Below, in pieces: positions 1-9,444 of a stretch of 47,165 nt of DNA. Source of the DNA: Nautiliaceae bacterium. Lineage in GTDB: Bacteria > Campylobacterota > Campylobacteria > Campylobacterales > Nautiliaceae. Numbering within the stretch: the first letter of the stretch is position 1; each line of letters begins with the position of its first letter. The stretch lies in contig JALVTJ010000052.1 of the NCBI GenBank assembly GCA_027036005.1, positions 31,831-78,995 of the forward strand, read 5' to 3'. The notes beneath the pieces were generated by a model. That model saw nothing but the letters and a program-made list of their open reading frames with translations, was not told where the DNA came from and searched no databases. The translations under genes were made by a program, and so were the position numbers.

Positions 1-1157
1 TGAAGTTTATTAGTGGAAATTCCAACCTCAGCACCAAATCCGAAGACCCCTCCGTCGGTAAATCTCGTCGAAGCGTTTACATACACGCAGGCACTATCGA
101 TTCTATTCAAAAATTCTTCTGCAATCGAATAATTTTCCGTTACGATTGCATCGCTATGACCGCTGCCGTATTTTTGAATATGTTCGATTGCATCTTCAAT
201 ATCATCAACCACTCTGATAGATAGAATTTTATCGAGATATTCCGTATTCCAGTCTTCTTCGATTGCAGGTTTTATATCAATATATTCAAGCGTTATTTCA
301 CACCCTCTAAGCTCGACTTCGTTTTTTTGCATTTCTTCTTTGATTTTCGGCAAAAATTCGCCCGCTATTTGTCTATCAACAAGCAATGTCTCCATTGCAT
401 TGCAAACACCGGGTCTTTGGACCTTGGCATTAATTGCTATTTCTGCGGCTTTTTGCAAATTCGCATCTTTATGAACATAAACATGGCAAAGCCCCTTGTC
501 ATGCTTAACTACCGGGACTTTGGAATTTTCGCTGACAAATTTTATTAACTTTTCCCCGCCTCTTGGAATAATCAAATCTACATATTTATCTTGTTTTATA
601 AGCCACTCGACCCCTTTTCTCGAATAATCTGGAAGAAGAGAAACGGCATCTTTTGGAAGTGAGTTTTTTTCCAACACAAATCTTAAAATTTCAATAATTA
701 TACTGTTTGAATGATATGCTTCTTTTCCTCCTTTAAGTATGCACGCATTCCCGCTCATAAAACAAAGCCCGGCCGCATCACTTGTTACATTCGGACGCGA
801 TTCGTAAATAATGCCTATTACCCCTATTGGAATTTTAACTTTTTGAATTTCAAGTCCGTTATCGATTTTCCATCCTTCAATAACTCTTCCGACAGGATCT
901 TTCAGTTTAGCGATATCCCTCAGCGCATCTGCCATAGATTTTATTCTTTTTTCATCTAAAAACAGTCTATCCATTAAAGCGGAATTTAAATTTATCGATT
1001 TTGCATATTCCATATCCTTTTTATTCTCTTCAATTATCTCAAAAACGTTTTTTTCCAAAGATTTAGCCATTTCATTTAATACCGCTCTTTTTTCTTCTCC
1101 TTTTAACCCGGCAATTATTCTACTTGCTTCTTTTACATTTTGTAACACATTCTCCAT
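1..1157 (-). CDS. proA: Glutamate-5-semialdehyde dehydrogenase ProA (3' end outside the window)
   Basis: Gamma-glutamyl phosphate reductase, the NADPH-dependent second step of proline synthesis from glutamate, cytoplasmic. The reading frame starts at an ATG (1155-1157) preceded by a GGGAGAG ribosome site and stays open to the left edge, giving about 385 codons. The family is usually about 410-420 residues, so roughly 25-35 C-terminal residues are missing. The active-site segment QRPGVCNAMETLL is visible, with the catalytic cysteine near residue 252 (codon at 402-404). The last visible residues, AEVGISTNKL, match the conserved ProA C-terminal region. The gene is divergent from the flavoprotein gene at 1378. 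Whether proB or obg lies downstream cannot be seen. Confidence 0.96.
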   Translation of the reverse strand, partial: MENVLQNVKEASRIIAGLKGEEKRAVLNEMAKSLEKNVFEIIEENKKDMEYAKSINLNSALMDRLFLDEKRIKSMADALRDIAKLKDPVGRVIEGWKIDNGLEIQKVKIPIGVIGIIYESRPNVTSDAAGLCFMSGNACILKGGKEAYHSNSIIIEILRFVLEKNSLPKDAVSLLPDYSRKGVEWLIKQDKYVDLIIPRGGEKLIKFVSENSKVPVVKHDKGLCHVYVHKDANLQKAAEIAINAKVQRPGVCNAMETLLVDRQIAGEFLPKIKEEMQKNEVELRGCEITLEYIDIKPAIEEDWNTEYLDKILSIRVVDDIEDAIEHIQKYGSGHSDAIVTENYSIAEEFLNRIDSACVYVNASTRFTDGGVFGFGAEVGISTNKL

Positions 1158-1232
1158 TTCTCTCCCTTTTTTTGGTTATATTTTAACATAAATAATTATG
1201 GAGGACAAAAAGTCTCATTTTTAGGCTATTTT

Positions 1233-1246
1233 AATGAATACTCATT
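1233..1246. promoter_or_regulatory. Perfect palindrome in the proA / flavoprotein intergenic region
   Basis: AATGAATACTCATT is a perfect AATGA-N4-TCATT dyad, about midway between the divergent proA and oxidoreductase genes. The form suits a dimeric regulator operator. No regulator can be assigned and it may be a chance palindrome in A+T-rich DNA. Confidence 0.25.
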
Positions 1247-1351
1247 CAAAGTAATAACTTATATATTTTTGTTTTGTTACTTTTTTACACATAAACAAAA
1301 AATTTAAATCATATTACAATTTTAACTATTCATTTAAGTTTCTTTTAGTAT

Positions 1352-1357
1352 TATAAT
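1352..1357 (+). promoter_or_regulatory. -10 box of the flavoprotein gene
   Basis: TATAAT lies 20 bases upstream of the ATG at 1378, just before the AAAAAAAGGAG ribosome site. No good -35 hexamer is visible. The predicted transcription start leaves only a leader of about 14 bases. Confidence 0.45.
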
Positions 1358-1377
1358 AAACAAAAAAAGGAGAAATA

Positions 1378-2385
1378 ATGTCTGCTTGTGATAAATTAAA
1401 CGATTTAGTAATAATAGGAGCTGGACCGGGAGGTATTGCATCGGGAGTAGAAGCTGTAATAGCCGGTATTCAAAAAAAAATAATTTTGGAAAAAGCGGAT
1501 AACCATAATGACGTTATCAGAAAATTTTACAAACAAGGCAAAAGAGTAGACAAAGACTGGCAAGGAAAAAAATTTGAATTCTTGGGAAACGTTACTTTTA
1601 AAGAAGGGACAAAAGAATCTTATTTGCAAGAAATGGACGAACTTATAAAAAAATATAAACTTGAAGATAAAATTTATTATAACCATCATATCTATGCCGT
1701 AAAAAAATTATGTGATGACGTTTTTGCCGTTGCAAGCGATAAAGAACTCGGAGCGATTTTGGCTAAAAAGGTAATAATAGCAATAGGAAGAATGGGAAAA
1801 CCGAATAAACCTTCTTACAAATTCCCAGCAAAAATAAGACCGAGACTTAATTTTAACCTTGATAAAGTTCAAGCAAATGAAAAAGTTTTGGTTGTCGGAG
1901 GAGGAGATACTGCGGGAGAATATGCCTACGGACTTGTTGATATGCATATAGGCTGCGATGTTACGCTTAATTACAGAAGGTCTGAAATAAAAAGAATGAA
2001 TCATTTAAATAAAAGCATTCTCGAAGAGTATGCAAACACAGGAAAATTAAAACTCAAACTTGGAGTTGATATTGAAAATGTAGAACCTGTTGAAAATGAT
2101 AGCGTTACTCCTCCAAGAGTAAAAGTTAATTTTAAAGACGGAACAAGCGAAATTTACGATAGAGTAATTTATGCACTTGGCGGAACAACACCAACTGATT
2201 TTCTAAAAAATGCCGGAATAGAACTAAACGAATGGGGAGAGCCTGTTTATAATCCGGAAACATTCGAAACAAATATCAAAGGATTGTATGTAATAGGAGA
2301 TGTAGCTGTAAGCAGTGGAAGCATTGCACTTGCATTCAATCACGCCTATCAAGCTATTCAAGACATTTCCAAAAAATTAAAATAA
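1378..2385 (+). CDS. FAD/NAD(P)-dependent oxidoreductase, thioredoxin-reductase-like, without the CxxC
   Basis: A 335-residue two-dinucleotide-domain flavoprotein. The FAD-binding GAGPGG motif is at about residues 15-20, a second nucleotide-binding motif GGGDTAGEYA lies near residue 175, and the FAD-closing motif LYVIGDVA is near the C-terminus. The redox-active CxxC of true thioredoxin reductases between the two nucleotide motifs is absent, so it is probably not a thioredoxin reductase. It may instead be a ferredoxin- or bacillithiol-type (YpdA-like) reductase; Campylobacterota carry related proteins of unknown substrate. The start is fixed by AAAAAGGAG seven bases upstream. It faces the mfrE-like gene convergently. 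The class is secure; the substrate is not known. Confidence 0.85.
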   Translation: MSACDKLNDLVIIGAGPGGIASGVEAVIAGIQKKIILEKADNHNDVIRKFYKQGKRVDKDWQGKKFEFLGNVTFKEGTKESYLQEMDELIKKYKLEDKIYYNHHIYAVKKLCDDVFAVASDKELGAILAKKVIIAIGRMGKPNKPSYKFPAKIRPRLNFNLDKVQANEKVLVVGGGDTAGEYAYGLVDMHIGCDVTLNYRRSEIKRMNHLNKSILEEYANTGKLKLKLGVDIENVEPVENDSVTPPRVKVNFKDGTSEIYDRVIYALGGTTPTDFLKNAGIELNEWGEPVYNPETFETNIKGLYVIGDVAVSSGSIALAFNHAYQAIQDISKKLK

Positions 2386-2447
2386 TTTTTTTTACAAATT
2401 TTTTCTTTTTTCTTATATATGCCCTATTTAAAAAGTATCTCAATATC

Positions 2448-2476
2448 ATAATAGAGGTAATTTTAACCCCTATTAT
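2448..2476. terminator. Hairpin between convergent genes
   Basis: ATAATAGAGGT and ACCCCTATTAT form an 11-base stem with one mismatch around a 7-base loop, in the 101-base gap between the flavoprotein gene and the HdrB-like gene. It could end transcription from either side. No strong T-run follows on either strand, so it is a weak intrinsic terminator at best. Confidence 0.4.
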
Positions 2477-2486
2477 TTAAATCATT

Positions 2487-3350
2487 TTACAAATTAACAT
2501 CAACTATATGATGATTTAATCCCAACTCTTCTTTTGAATATCCAAATGCAAGTCCTAAAAGCTGAGGCAGGTGTAAAACGGGAATATTAATGTTTTTATT
2601 TGCTTCTTTTGCGGCTGAACGCTGTTTTACGTCAAGATTCAAATGACAAAGCGGACACGGAGTTACTATGGCCTCCGCCCCATTATTATCGGCATCTATT
2701 AAAATATCAGCCGTTAGTTTTTCGCTTAAAGGAGTATTTTGCAAATCAACATGAAACCCGCAACACCTTGTTTTTGAATCATATTCTATGCTTTCACCCA
2801 TTAATATTTTAATCAAATTCTCAATTGCATTTGGTTTATACGGATTTTCATTCAGGTTATCTCCGTCGTGAGTTTTGGAAGGTCTTATTATATGACATCC
2901 GTAAAACGGTGCGATTTTTAAATTAAGAGGTCTTTTTACATGTTTTGATATCTCTTCCAATCCCACATCTTCCAAAATAGCATACAAAAAATGTTGAATT
3001 TTACTACTTCCTGTATATTTGTATCCTATTTCGGAAAGTTTTTCATTGACTTTTTCTTTTAAATCTTCATTAGAATCAAGTTTTCTTTTTGTATTTTCAA
3101 GCATTAATTGACAAGTGTTACACAAAGTAACAAGTTTTAAACCTCTTTTTTCGGCAAGAGATATATTCCTTGCGTTTATCGTTAAAGACAAAAATTCGTC
3201 AAAATCCTGTAAATGTCCCGCCCCGCAGCAACTTGCTTCGTTTAACACTTCTATTTCAATTCCAAGCTCTTTTGCCACCGTTAAAGTCGATTTTAAAAGT
3301 TCAGGTGTTGATTCTCTTGCAGTGCATCCGGTATAAAGTGCATATTTCAT
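2487..3350 (-). CDS. mfrE: HdrB-like (CCG-domain) subunit of fumarate reductase / succinate dehydrogenase
   Basis: A 287-residue protein with two cysteine-rich CCG domains as in heterodisulfide reductase HdrB, SdhE and MfrE. The first runs YTGC (near residue 9), ASCCG and CNTC. The second runs FYGC, TRCCG and CPLC. Such domains bind an unusual [4Fe-4S] centre and stand in for the haem-containing membrane anchor in type E enzymes. There is no transmembrane segment. The ATG follows AAAGGATTAAA, one base after the frdB stop, so it is the last gene of the long operon. It probably carries electrons between a donor and the FrdB clusters. Family assignment is firm; direction and electron partner are inferred. 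Confidence 0.88.
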   Translation of the reverse strand: MKYALYTGCTARESTPELLKSTLTVAKELGIEIEVLNEASCCGAGHLQDFDEFLSLTINARNISLAEKRGLKLVTLCNTCQLMLENTKRKLDSNEDLKEKVNEKLSEIGYKYTGSSKIQHFLYAILEDVGLEEISKHVKRPLNLKIAPFYGCHIIRPSKTHDGDNLNENPYKPNAIENLIKILMGESIEYDSKTRCCGFHVDLQNTPLSEKLTADILIDADNNGAEAIVTPCPLCHLNLDVKQRSAAKEANKNINIPVLHLPQLLGLAFGYSKEELGLNHHIVDVNL

Positions 3351-3351
3351 T

Positions 3352-4320
3352 TTAATCCTTTAACTCATGCGTTTGTGATATTTCTACAAGTTTTTGAATC
3401 TCTTCCAATTGATCCGATTTTGGCATATTCCAAGGAAATTTGATTTTTCCTTTTGCAAACATTGAAAAAGCTTCTGGCAAATGTCTTATGACATTTACGC
3501 CTTCACTGTATAAAACGAGCATTCCTTCATCCAAAATTCCGTGTTTTTTAATTGAATGAACAAATCCTTCGGCGTGTTTTGTAGCAACGTTTTTCTTTGC
3601 AATTCCTTCTTCGAAAATCTGATTATGCAAATGCGTAATTTTAGTAAAAGGGTCTACTCCTTTCGGACATACTTCGATACAAGCTTGACATTTTACGCAA
3701 TCCCACACTCCTATTCCAAGCGAATCAACCAAACTTAGTCTCTCTTTTTTTGCATTATCTCTTTTATCGGCACTAAATCTGTATGTTTTGGCAAGAGCCT
3801 GCGGTCCTAAAAATTCCTTATTCTCCCTTAAACTCTCGCACGCATAATAACAGCACCCGCATGCTATACAATAATCCGCTTCTTCCAACGCTTCAACTTC
3901 TTCTGGCTTGATTAAATTCTCAGTTTTAGGATGTTCGTCTATTTCGGCTATAAGGAAAGGTTTAACTTTATGGTTTTTATCCCAAAAATCCTTTTTATCT
4001 ATTACCAAATCCTTAATTATTTTTTCCTTTTTATTACTCAAAGGCTCAACTACAAGCTCTTCACCGAAATCTTCAATCGCCTTTTTAAGAGGTGTTTTAC
4101 AAGCAAGCACGTTTTTTCCGTTAAGTTTAACCGCACAGCTTCCGCAAATTCCGTGCCTGCAACTTCTTCTGTAACTTAGAGTGCCGTCAATTTTCCATTT
4201 TATTTCATTCAAAGCATCAAGCAAAACGGCATCTTCTCTAAGGTCCAGCTCATATTTTTCATATTTTGGCTTATCTTCGTTTTCCGGATTAAATCTAAAA
4301 ACTTTTAAAACGACCTTCAT
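3352..4320 (-). CDS. frdB: Fumarate reductase / succinate dehydrogenase iron-sulfur subunit, type E
   Basis: A 322-residue iron-sulfur subunit. The plant-type [2Fe-2S] ligands are CRHGICGSC plus a fourth Cys (about residues 54, 59, 62, 74). [11 protein letters not shown] (151-161) gives a [4Fe-4S] site. The third motif, [11 protein letters not shown] (208-218), has the complete four-cysteine pattern of a second [4Fe-4S] cluster, where classical enzymes have a [3Fe-4S] site lacking one Cys. That is the hallmark of the type E / MfrB class and fits the HdrB-like partner downstream. The protein is longer than classical FrdB (about 240) through a C-terminal extension. I chose the ATG at 4320 over an in-frame TTG six bases upstream because AAAGGA sits six bases before it. 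Confidence 0.9.
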   Translation of the reverse strand: MKVVLKVFRFNPENEDKPKYEKYELDLREDAVLLDALNEIKWKIDGTLSYRRSCRHGICGSCAVKLNGKNVLACKTPLKKAIEDFGEELVVEPLSNKKEKIIKDLVIDKKDFWDKNHKVKPFLIAEIDEHPKTENLIKPEEVEALEEADYCIACGCCYYACESLRENKEFLGPQALAKTYRFSADKRDNAKKERLSLVDSLGIGVWDCVKCQACIEVCPKGVDPFTKITHLHNQIFEEGIAKKNVATKHAEGFVHSIKKHGILDEGMLVLYSEGVNVIRHLPEAFSMFAKGKIKFPWNMPKSDQLEEIQKLVEISQTHELKD

Positions 4321-4330
4321 TCCCAATCCT

Positions 4331-6037
4331 TTAATACTTACGCTCTTGCGGTTCGAATTTTGTAATTTTTACATCGGAATATTCTATATCTATTTTATTT
4401 TCATTTAAATATGCAAACGTATGTTTTAAGAAATTTTCATCATCTCTTTTTGGATAATCTTCCCTAAAATGAGCTCCTCTTGATTCTTTTCTATTAATTG
4501 CTCCTTCAACGATAAACAAAGCGTAATCAAGCATATGCCCAAGTTCAATTGCTTCTTGCAAATCCGTATTGTAAGCATTGCTTTTGTCGTCAAGTTTAAT
4601 GTTTTTAAATCTTTCTCTCAGTTCAAGAAGTTTTTCTCTTGCTTCAATCATTGTTTTTTCTTCTCTGAATACCCCTACCTTTGTGCTCATTGTCTCTTGA
4701 AGTTCTTCTCTTATGTTTGAAACTCTCTCGTTTCCGTTATTGTTTAAAATAGTGTTAATTTCGTCAAGTAATTTTTGTGCATCTTCATTTTTGGCTTCTT
4801 TTAAGTCCAAATTATCCAAATCTTTAAGAATATTCGCTCCCGTCCATCTTCCATAAAAAAGAGCTTCAAGCAATGAATTAGCACCAAGTCTGTTTGCTCC
4901 GTGAACGCTCACGCAGGCACATTCCCCTGCTGCATAAAGCCCCTGTGTTAATTCATTAGGATTTTTTCTGACATGTCCGTTTATATCAACAGGAATTCCC
5001 CCCATTGAATAATGCGCCGTAGCGGAAATTAAAATAGGCTCTTTTACCATATCCCTGCCTAAGAACGTGAGTGCCAAATCCCTAAGCTCAGGCAATCTTT
5101 CGTTTATTTTCTTTTCCCCCAAATGTGTCAAATCAAGATAAACAGCAAAAGGATCCTCTTTTGCACCCCTGCCTTCGATTATCTCTTTCATAATTGCTCT
5201 GCTCACAACATCCCTCGGAGCAAGTTCCATTTTTTCAGGAGCATATTTTTCCATAAATCTTTCGCCCTTGCTATTATAAAGTCTTCCGCCTTCGCCCCTT
5301 GCAGCTTCACTCATCAATATTCCGCTACCTGCAAGACCTGTCGGGTGAAACTGAACAAACTCCATATCTTCAAGAGGAAGACCTCGTCTGGCTAAAATTG
5401 AAAGTCCGTCTCCCGTATTTGCATGAGCATTAGAATTTATCTTAAACGCCCTTGCATATCCTCCCGTTGCAAACATCACGGCTTTTGCGTTAAAAATAGC
5501 AGGCGTCAAATCTCTTATATTATAAGCTACAACTCCGTATGCTTTGCCGTTTTCATACAGCAAATCACCCACATACCATTCATCAAGCATTAAAACATTT
5601 TCCCTTACACATTGCTCGTATATTGTTTGAAGAAGGGTAAGCCCTGTCCTATCTTTTGCAAAACACGCTCTTGGTCTGCTTTGTCCCCCAAAAGGTCTTT
5701 GTGCAATTCTTCCATCTTCTTTTCTGCTAAAAACCGCTCCCATTCTCTCAATCCATCTGATTGTTTCGGGAGCTTTCGAGCACATAAGCTCGACTGCGTC
5801 TTGATCCGCCAAATAATCACTTCCTTTGACGGTATCAAACATATGAAGCTCAACATCGTCATCATCCGCAAGCGCAGCATTAATTCCTCCTTGCGCAGCA
5901 CCGGAATGAGAGCGCAAAGGATGAAGTTTTGTAAGAACCGTAACTTTTTTACCGGCTTTTGTAAGTTCTCTTGCAGCAGCCAAACCTGCAAGCCCCGCAC
6001 CTACAATAACAACATCACTGACATAAACAGGTATCAT
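4331..6037 (-). CDS. frdA: Fumarate reductase / succinate dehydrogenase flavoprotein subunit, cytoplasmic form
   Basis: The catalytic subunit (568 residues), interconverting fumarate and succinate with FAD. The FAD-binding [14 protein letters not shown] motif is at residues 9-22. The [10 protein letters not shown] segment holds the histidine (residue 44) that covalently binds FAD in this family. FHPTGL, the following [17 protein letters not shown] and HYSMGGI are catalytic and substrate-binding segments. It begins directly with the FAD domain and has no twin-arginine signal, unlike exported MfrA of Campylobacter and Wolinella, so it should work in the cytoplasm, as the reductive TCA cycle needs. 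AGGAG precedes the ATG, and the gltD-like gene stops one base upstream, implying co-translation. Confidence 0.93.
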   Translation of the reverse strand: MIPVYVSDVVIVGAGLAGLAAARELTKAGKKVTVLTKLHPLRSHSGAAQGGINAALADDDDVELHMFDTVKGSDYLADQDAVELMCSKAPETIRWIERMGAVFSRKEDGRIAQRPFGGQSRPRACFAKDRTGLTLLQTIYEQCVRENVLMLDEWYVGDLLYENGKAYGVVAYNIRDLTPAIFNAKAVMFATGGYARAFKINSNAHANTGDGLSILARRGLPLEDMEFVQFHPTGLAGSGILMSEAARGEGGRLYNSKGERFMEKYAPEKMELAPRDVVSRAIMKEIIEGRGAKEDPFAVYLDLTHLGEKKINERLPELRDLALTFLGRDMVKEPILISATAHYSMGGIPVDINGHVRKNPNELTQGLYAAGECACVSVHGANRLGANSLLEALFYGRWTGANILKDLDNLDLKEAKNEDAQKLLDEINTILNNNGNERVSNIREELQETMSTKVGVFREEKTMIEAREKLLELRERFKNIKLDDKSNAYNTDLQEAIELGHMLDYALFIVEGAINRKESRGAHFREDYPKRDDENFLKHTFAYLNENKIDIEYSDVKITKFEPQERKY

Positions 6038-6038
6038 A

Positions 6039-7451
6039 TCATACTCCTAAAAATTCCTTTATTTTTTTTGCGGCTTCCCTGCCGTCTCTTGCCGCCGTTA
6101 CCGCCAAATCGGCACCTCTTATAGCATCACCTCCCGCAAATATCTTAGGATTGCTCGTTTGATAGTTTTTCACCAGCGGACATCCCCATTTATCTGTTTC
6201 GATACCGGCGCTTTCATACCATTCGAATTTTACATTGTCAAAACCAAGCGCTAATATAATTATATCACAATCTATTTCAAAATCGCTACCCTCAACAACC
6301 TTAACTCTTCTTCTGCCGCTCTCATCAGGTTCTCCAAGTTCTGTTTTTTGACAAACAAGCCCTATTACTTCATTATTTTCATTTACTTTCACTTCTTTTG
6401 GTGCCGTATAAAATTTAAATTTAACTCCCTCTTCTTTTGCGTTAATAACCTCTTTTTTACTTCCCGGCATATTTTCTTCATCTCTTCTGTATACGCAAGT
6501 AACCTCTTTTGCTCCTCTTCTAACAGCCGTTCTAACGGCATCCATAGCGCTGTCCCCTCCACCGAGGACAACAACTCTTTTGCCTTCCAAATCACATTCG
6601 TCAAAATCTTCAAAAATTATTTTTTGAGATCTTGTCAATACATCCATTACATGATATACGCCTTTTGCGTCTTCATTTTTCATTCTGGCACTTCTGCCGC
6701 TTGGAGCTCCTACTCCGATAAAAACCGCATCAAATTCATCAAGGATTTTTTTCATATCTTCTTTTGTTTCGATAGATTTGTTTAAATGAAGTTTAAGCCC
6801 GGCTTTTTTCATCCATTCGAATCTTCTGAAAATAACGTTTTTGTCTATTTTGAAATTAGGAATTCCATAAGTTAAAAGCCCTCCGGGTCTATCGCTTTTT
6901 TCAAAAATTTCCACATTAATTCCTTCTCTTAGTAAAAATGTGGCACAACTCATCCCCGCAGGTCCGCTGCCTATTACGGCAACCCTTTTTTTTCTTTTTT
7001 TATCTTCTCCGTAATAAGGCTTTAAGCCCATTTCAAACGCTCTTTCGTTTAAATATACTTCAATCGCACCTATTGCAACACTTCCGTGTTCCGTTTTGGC
7101 AATAGTGCAGCTTCCCTGACACAAATTGTCATGAGGACAAACCCTTCCCAAAATTTCAGGAAAAGGAGACATTTCATTGCTGAGTTTAAACGCTTTTTTG
7201 ATATCGCCTTTTTTTACGGCTTTGATCCATTGAGGGATATAATTATTAAGAGGACAGCCGGTTCTGCAAAATTCAAATTCGCTATTTAAACCTCTCATTA
7301 TGTCAATAGGACAGGTAATACATCTTTGAGCTTGATTTTTAGCTTCTTCGTCGCTAAATTCAATATAAACCGGGTAAAAATCATTTACTCTCTCCTCGGC
7401 GGGTCTTTTTCTTTGGATTTGTTTTGGAATTTCTTTGAATTTTCTTTTCAT
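6039..7451 (-). CDS. gltD: GltD-like NAD(P)H-dependent FeS flavoprotein
   Basis: A 470-residue relative of the glutamate synthase small subunit. An N-terminal iron-sulfur domain ([24 protein letters not shown]) is followed by FAD-binding [12 protein letters not shown] near residue 158, the NADPH-type motif [14 protein letters not shown] and [12 protein letters not shown], and a C-terminal FAD-closing IFAGGDA. The spacing CxxC-x15-CxxxC in the first cysteine cluster is looser than in E. coli GltD. No gltB is in the window. The gene sits between hypA and frdA with 3- and 1-base gaps, so it may feed NAD(P)H electrons to the fumarate reductase, as a soluble NADH-fumarate reductase would need. It could equally be the GltD of a distant GltB. 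Confidence 0.88.
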   Translation of the reverse strand: MKRKFKEIPKQIQRKRPAEERVNDFYPVYIEFSDEEAKNQAQRCITCPIDIMRGLNSEFEFCRTGCPLNNYIPQWIKAVKKGDIKKAFKLSNEMSPFPEILGRVCPHDNLCQGSCTIAKTEHGSVAIGAIEVYLNERAFEMGLKPYYGEDKKRKKRVAVIGSGPAGMSCATFLLREGINVEIFEKSDRPGGLLTYGIPNFKIDKNVIFRRFEWMKKAGLKLHLNKSIETKEDMKKILDEFDAVFIGVGAPSGRSARMKNEDAKGVYHVMDVLTRSQKIIFEDFDECDLEGKRVVVLGGGDSAMDAVRTAVRRGAKEVTCVYRRDEENMPGSKKEVINAKEEGVKFKFYTAPKEVKVNENNEVIGLVCQKTELGEPDESGRRRVKVVEGSDFEIDCDIIILALGFDNVKFEWYESAGIETDKWGCPLVKNYQTSNPKIFAGGDAIRGADLAVTAARDGREAAKKIKEFLGV

Positions 7452-7454
7452 TAA

Positions 7455-7790
7455 TCACTCCTTTATCTCTATGTATTCTATATGCATCTCTTCTCCGGAT
7501 ATAATTTCGGTTTTCAAACTTCCGCACACGGGACAAGAAAAATCAAAATCCTTAATTTCGTTTTCCGCTCCGCAGGATTTGCATTTTATTTTTATTTCGC
7601 ATTCTATTATTTCGAGTTCAGCGTTTTTACAAACGGTGTTTTCTTTGAAAAAATCAAAACTTTCTTTCAAAAAATAAGGTTCAATTCCGCTCATTTTGCC
7701 TATTTTAACCGCAACTTTTGCAACTTCTTTATTTTTTGCGTGTTTTTCAATAATCTTCATCATTGATTGGACAACACTTAATTCATGCAT
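7455..7790 (-). CDS. hypA: Hydrogenase nickel metallochaperone HypA
   Basis: HypA delivers nickel to the large subunit of [NiFe] hydrogenases (and often urease) together with HypB. The protein is 111 residues, the usual length. It starts MHELS, whose His2 is the nickel ligand, and has a zinc ribbon formed by CKSC and CPVC at about residues 70-90. The ATG overlaps the end of the ferredoxin gene by eight bases, so it is translated with the hydrogenase operon. This is probably a hydrogenase-dedicated chaperone; other hyp genes are not in the window. Confidence 0.95.
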   Translation of the reverse strand: MHELSVVQSMMKIIEKHAKNKEVAKVAVKIGKMSGIEPYFLKESFDFFKENTVCKNAELEIIECEIKIKCKSCGAENEIKDFDFSCPVCGSLKTEIISGEEMHIEYIEIKE

Positions 7791-8301
7791 TTAATCTCTC
7801 GAATGCCGCTTCTTGTTTTCTTTTTTTATATTCATCGTAATCGATAAGCTCTATCGCTTCGGTAGGACAAACGTTAACACACGCTTGTTTGCCTTCCTCT
7901 CCTCCGCACAAATCGCATTTCATAGCCACCAAATCCGTTACATTTTGGTTATGAACTTCTCTATTCGCCATTACAATGGCTCCGAAAGGACAAACAACGG
8001 CACAACTTCGACACCCTATACAATCATCCTCATAAATTTTGACATAATTGTTTTCATATACGATGATATTTATGGGACACGCTTTAACACAAGGAGCGTC
8101 TTCGCACTGCATACATTGCATAGGTGCTGTTAAATTGGCTTTTTTTATAACCTCATTTCTGTGAATCAATTTTTCGCCTTCAAGCCCTTTCTCATATGCT
8201 TCATCCAGGCTGACACCCATATGACTTGCGGCACAAGCAAGCTCGCAATTTAGACATCCTATACATTTTTTAGCATCTGCAAAAATAAATTTATTAGCCA
8301 T
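7783..8301 (-). CDS. cooF: CooF/HydN-like polyferredoxin with four [4Fe-4S] clusters
   Basis: A 172-residue electron-transfer protein of the HycB / HydN / CooF family. Four cysteine groups are visible: CIGCLNCELAC, CMQCEDAPCVKAC, CIGCRSCAVVC and CDLC with CVNVCP. In carbon-monoxide oxidisers CooF links CO dehydrogenase to the hydrogenase. No cooS lies in this window, so here it more likely carries electrons between the hydrogenase and another ferredoxin-dependent enzyme. The start is the ATG at 8301 with AAGGAGA five bases upstream; an in-frame TTG one codon earlier is less likely. It follows cooH after a 57-base gap, the largest in the operon. Confidence 0.85.
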   Translation of the reverse strand: MANKFIFADAKKCIGCLNCELACAASHMGVSLDEAYEKGLEGEKLIHRNEVIKKANLTAPMQCMQCEDAPCVKACPINIIVYENNYVKIYEDDCIGCRSCAVVCPFGAIVMANREVHNQNVTDLVAMKCDLCGGEEGKQACVNVCPTEAIELIDYDEYKKRKQEAAFERLNA

Positions 8302-8358
8302 CAAATCTCCTTTATTATTGATTTATCGGTTACATATTTTTAAATATTGATTGTCATA

Positions 8359-9444
8359 TTATCTTTCCGTGCAAGAAATACAAGGATCGATACTATTGAA
8401 AATAACGGCAACGTCCGTAAGTTTATTACCCGGAATCATCACTCTTAAAGATTCCCAGTTCATATATGTAGGAACTCTCCATCTCATTCTTTCAGGTTTT
8501 TGCAAACCGTTTGTTTTTAAATAATATATTAGCTCGCCCCTTGGAGCTTCACTTCTGCTTACGGCTTCTCCGGCAGGAATATGAGGTCTTTTTTGCAAAA
8601 CGACTTTTCCTTGGGGAAGATTTTTCAAAGCCAATCTTATAAGCCTTATCGAATCTTTAACCTCTCTCCATCTTACTTTCGTTCTTGAATAAACATCGCC
8701 GTCTTTTTCAATAATGATTTTAGGTTTTAATTCGTCATACGCTGCATACGGGGCTTTAATCCTTACATCGTTCATAACCCCGCTTCCTCTTGCGGTAGGA
8801 CCTGTTACACCAAGTCTAAGCGCATCTTCATAAGGCAACACTCCGACGCCTTTCGTTCTTGCTTTTACAATTTTATTATTAAAATAAACATCCATAATTT
8901 CATCGACTTGCGGTTCAAGCTCTTTTAATCTTTTTAAGATATAATCAATCTGCTCTTTATCCACATCATATTTCACACCCGTTAAGGTATTGGCGCTCAT
9001 ATCCATCCTATTACCCCAAATGGATTCTTTTATATCCTGAACAATTTCCCTTGCTTCCATTGTTTGCGTCATTAGGGTATGAAATCCGACCAAATGCGCA
9101 AGCATACTCAAATTAAACATATGCGAAGCCACTCTTTTGACCTCATCTGCAACCACTCTTAAATAAAGAGCTCTTTTAGTAGGCTTTATATTCGCTATCT
9201 TCTCAACCGCCATAACATATGTAAAAGGATGGTTGTTCGAACAAAGTGAACACACCCTCTCCGTTAAAATCAGATTTTGAAAAAAGTTTTTCTGCATTGC
9301 AAGATATTCAATTCCTCTATGAACAAAGCCGTTTATCATATCAACATTTTTTACACTCTCGCCTTCAATATCTATTTTGAAATAAATAGGCTCTTCAAGT
9401 CCAATATGAAAAGGACCAATCGGTATTTTAGTTATTTTGCTCAT
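8359..9444 (-). CDS. cooH: Energy-converting [NiFe] hydrogenase large subunit (CooH-type, group 4)
   Basis: The catalytic subunit (361 residues) binding the NiFe centre, homologous to the complex I 49-kDa subunit. Nickel-ligand pairs are ERVCSLC (Cys65, Cys68) and DPCISC (Cys355, Cys358). The protein ends only three residues later (TER), so there is no C-terminal peptide to be cleaved by a maturation endopeptidase. This is also reported for CooH of Rhodospirillum rubrum. The preferred start is ATG 9444, overlapping the cooU stop by 17 bases; a GTG five codons earlier is possible. The order M-K-L-X-U-H is that of the coo hydrogenase operon. Confidence 0.93.
   Translation of the reverse strand: MSKITKIPIGPFHIGLEEPIYFKIDIEGESVKNVDMINGFVHRGIEYLAMQKNFFQNLILTERVCSLCSNNHPFTYVMAVEKIANIKPTKRALYLRVVADEVKRVASHMFNLSMLAHLVGFHTLMTQTMEAREIVQDIKESIWGNRMDMSANTLTGVKYDVDKEQIDYILKRLKELEPQVDEIMDVYFNNKIVKARTKGVGVLPYEDALRLGVTGPTARGSGVMNDVRIKAPYAAYDELKPKIIIEKDGDVYSRTKVRWREVKDSIRLIRLALKNLPQGKVVLQKRPHIPAGEAVSRSEAPRGELIYYLKTNGLQKPERMRWRVPTYMNWESLRVMIPGNKLTDVAVIFNSIDPCISCTER

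Noticed and set aside
327-959. Plus-strand frames of 73 and 82 codons opposite proA
   Set aside because: Opposite a clearly conserved ProA frame with its catalytic Cys motif; no ribosome site or recognisable protein.
1405-2004. Minus-strand open frames inside the flavoprotein gene
   Set aside because: They lack ribosome sites, have odd Phe/Ser/Tyr-rich composition, and lie wholly opposite a well supported gene. They are shadows produced by the A+T-rich coding strand.
1378-2385. True thioredoxin reductase (trxB)
   Set aside because: The redox-active CxxC between the FAD and NADPH motifs is absent, so the name would mislead.
5605-6124. 131- and 170-codon frames overlapping the start of frdA on both strands
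   Set aside because: They overlap strongly conserved FrdA and GltD motifs in other frames and have low-quality, non-protein-like composition.
7783-9444. CO dehydrogenase-linked hydrogenase as in Rhodospirillum
   Set aside because: No cooS or cooC/T/J genes are in the window. Only the hydrogenase part and a CooF-like ferredoxin are present, so CO use is not supported.
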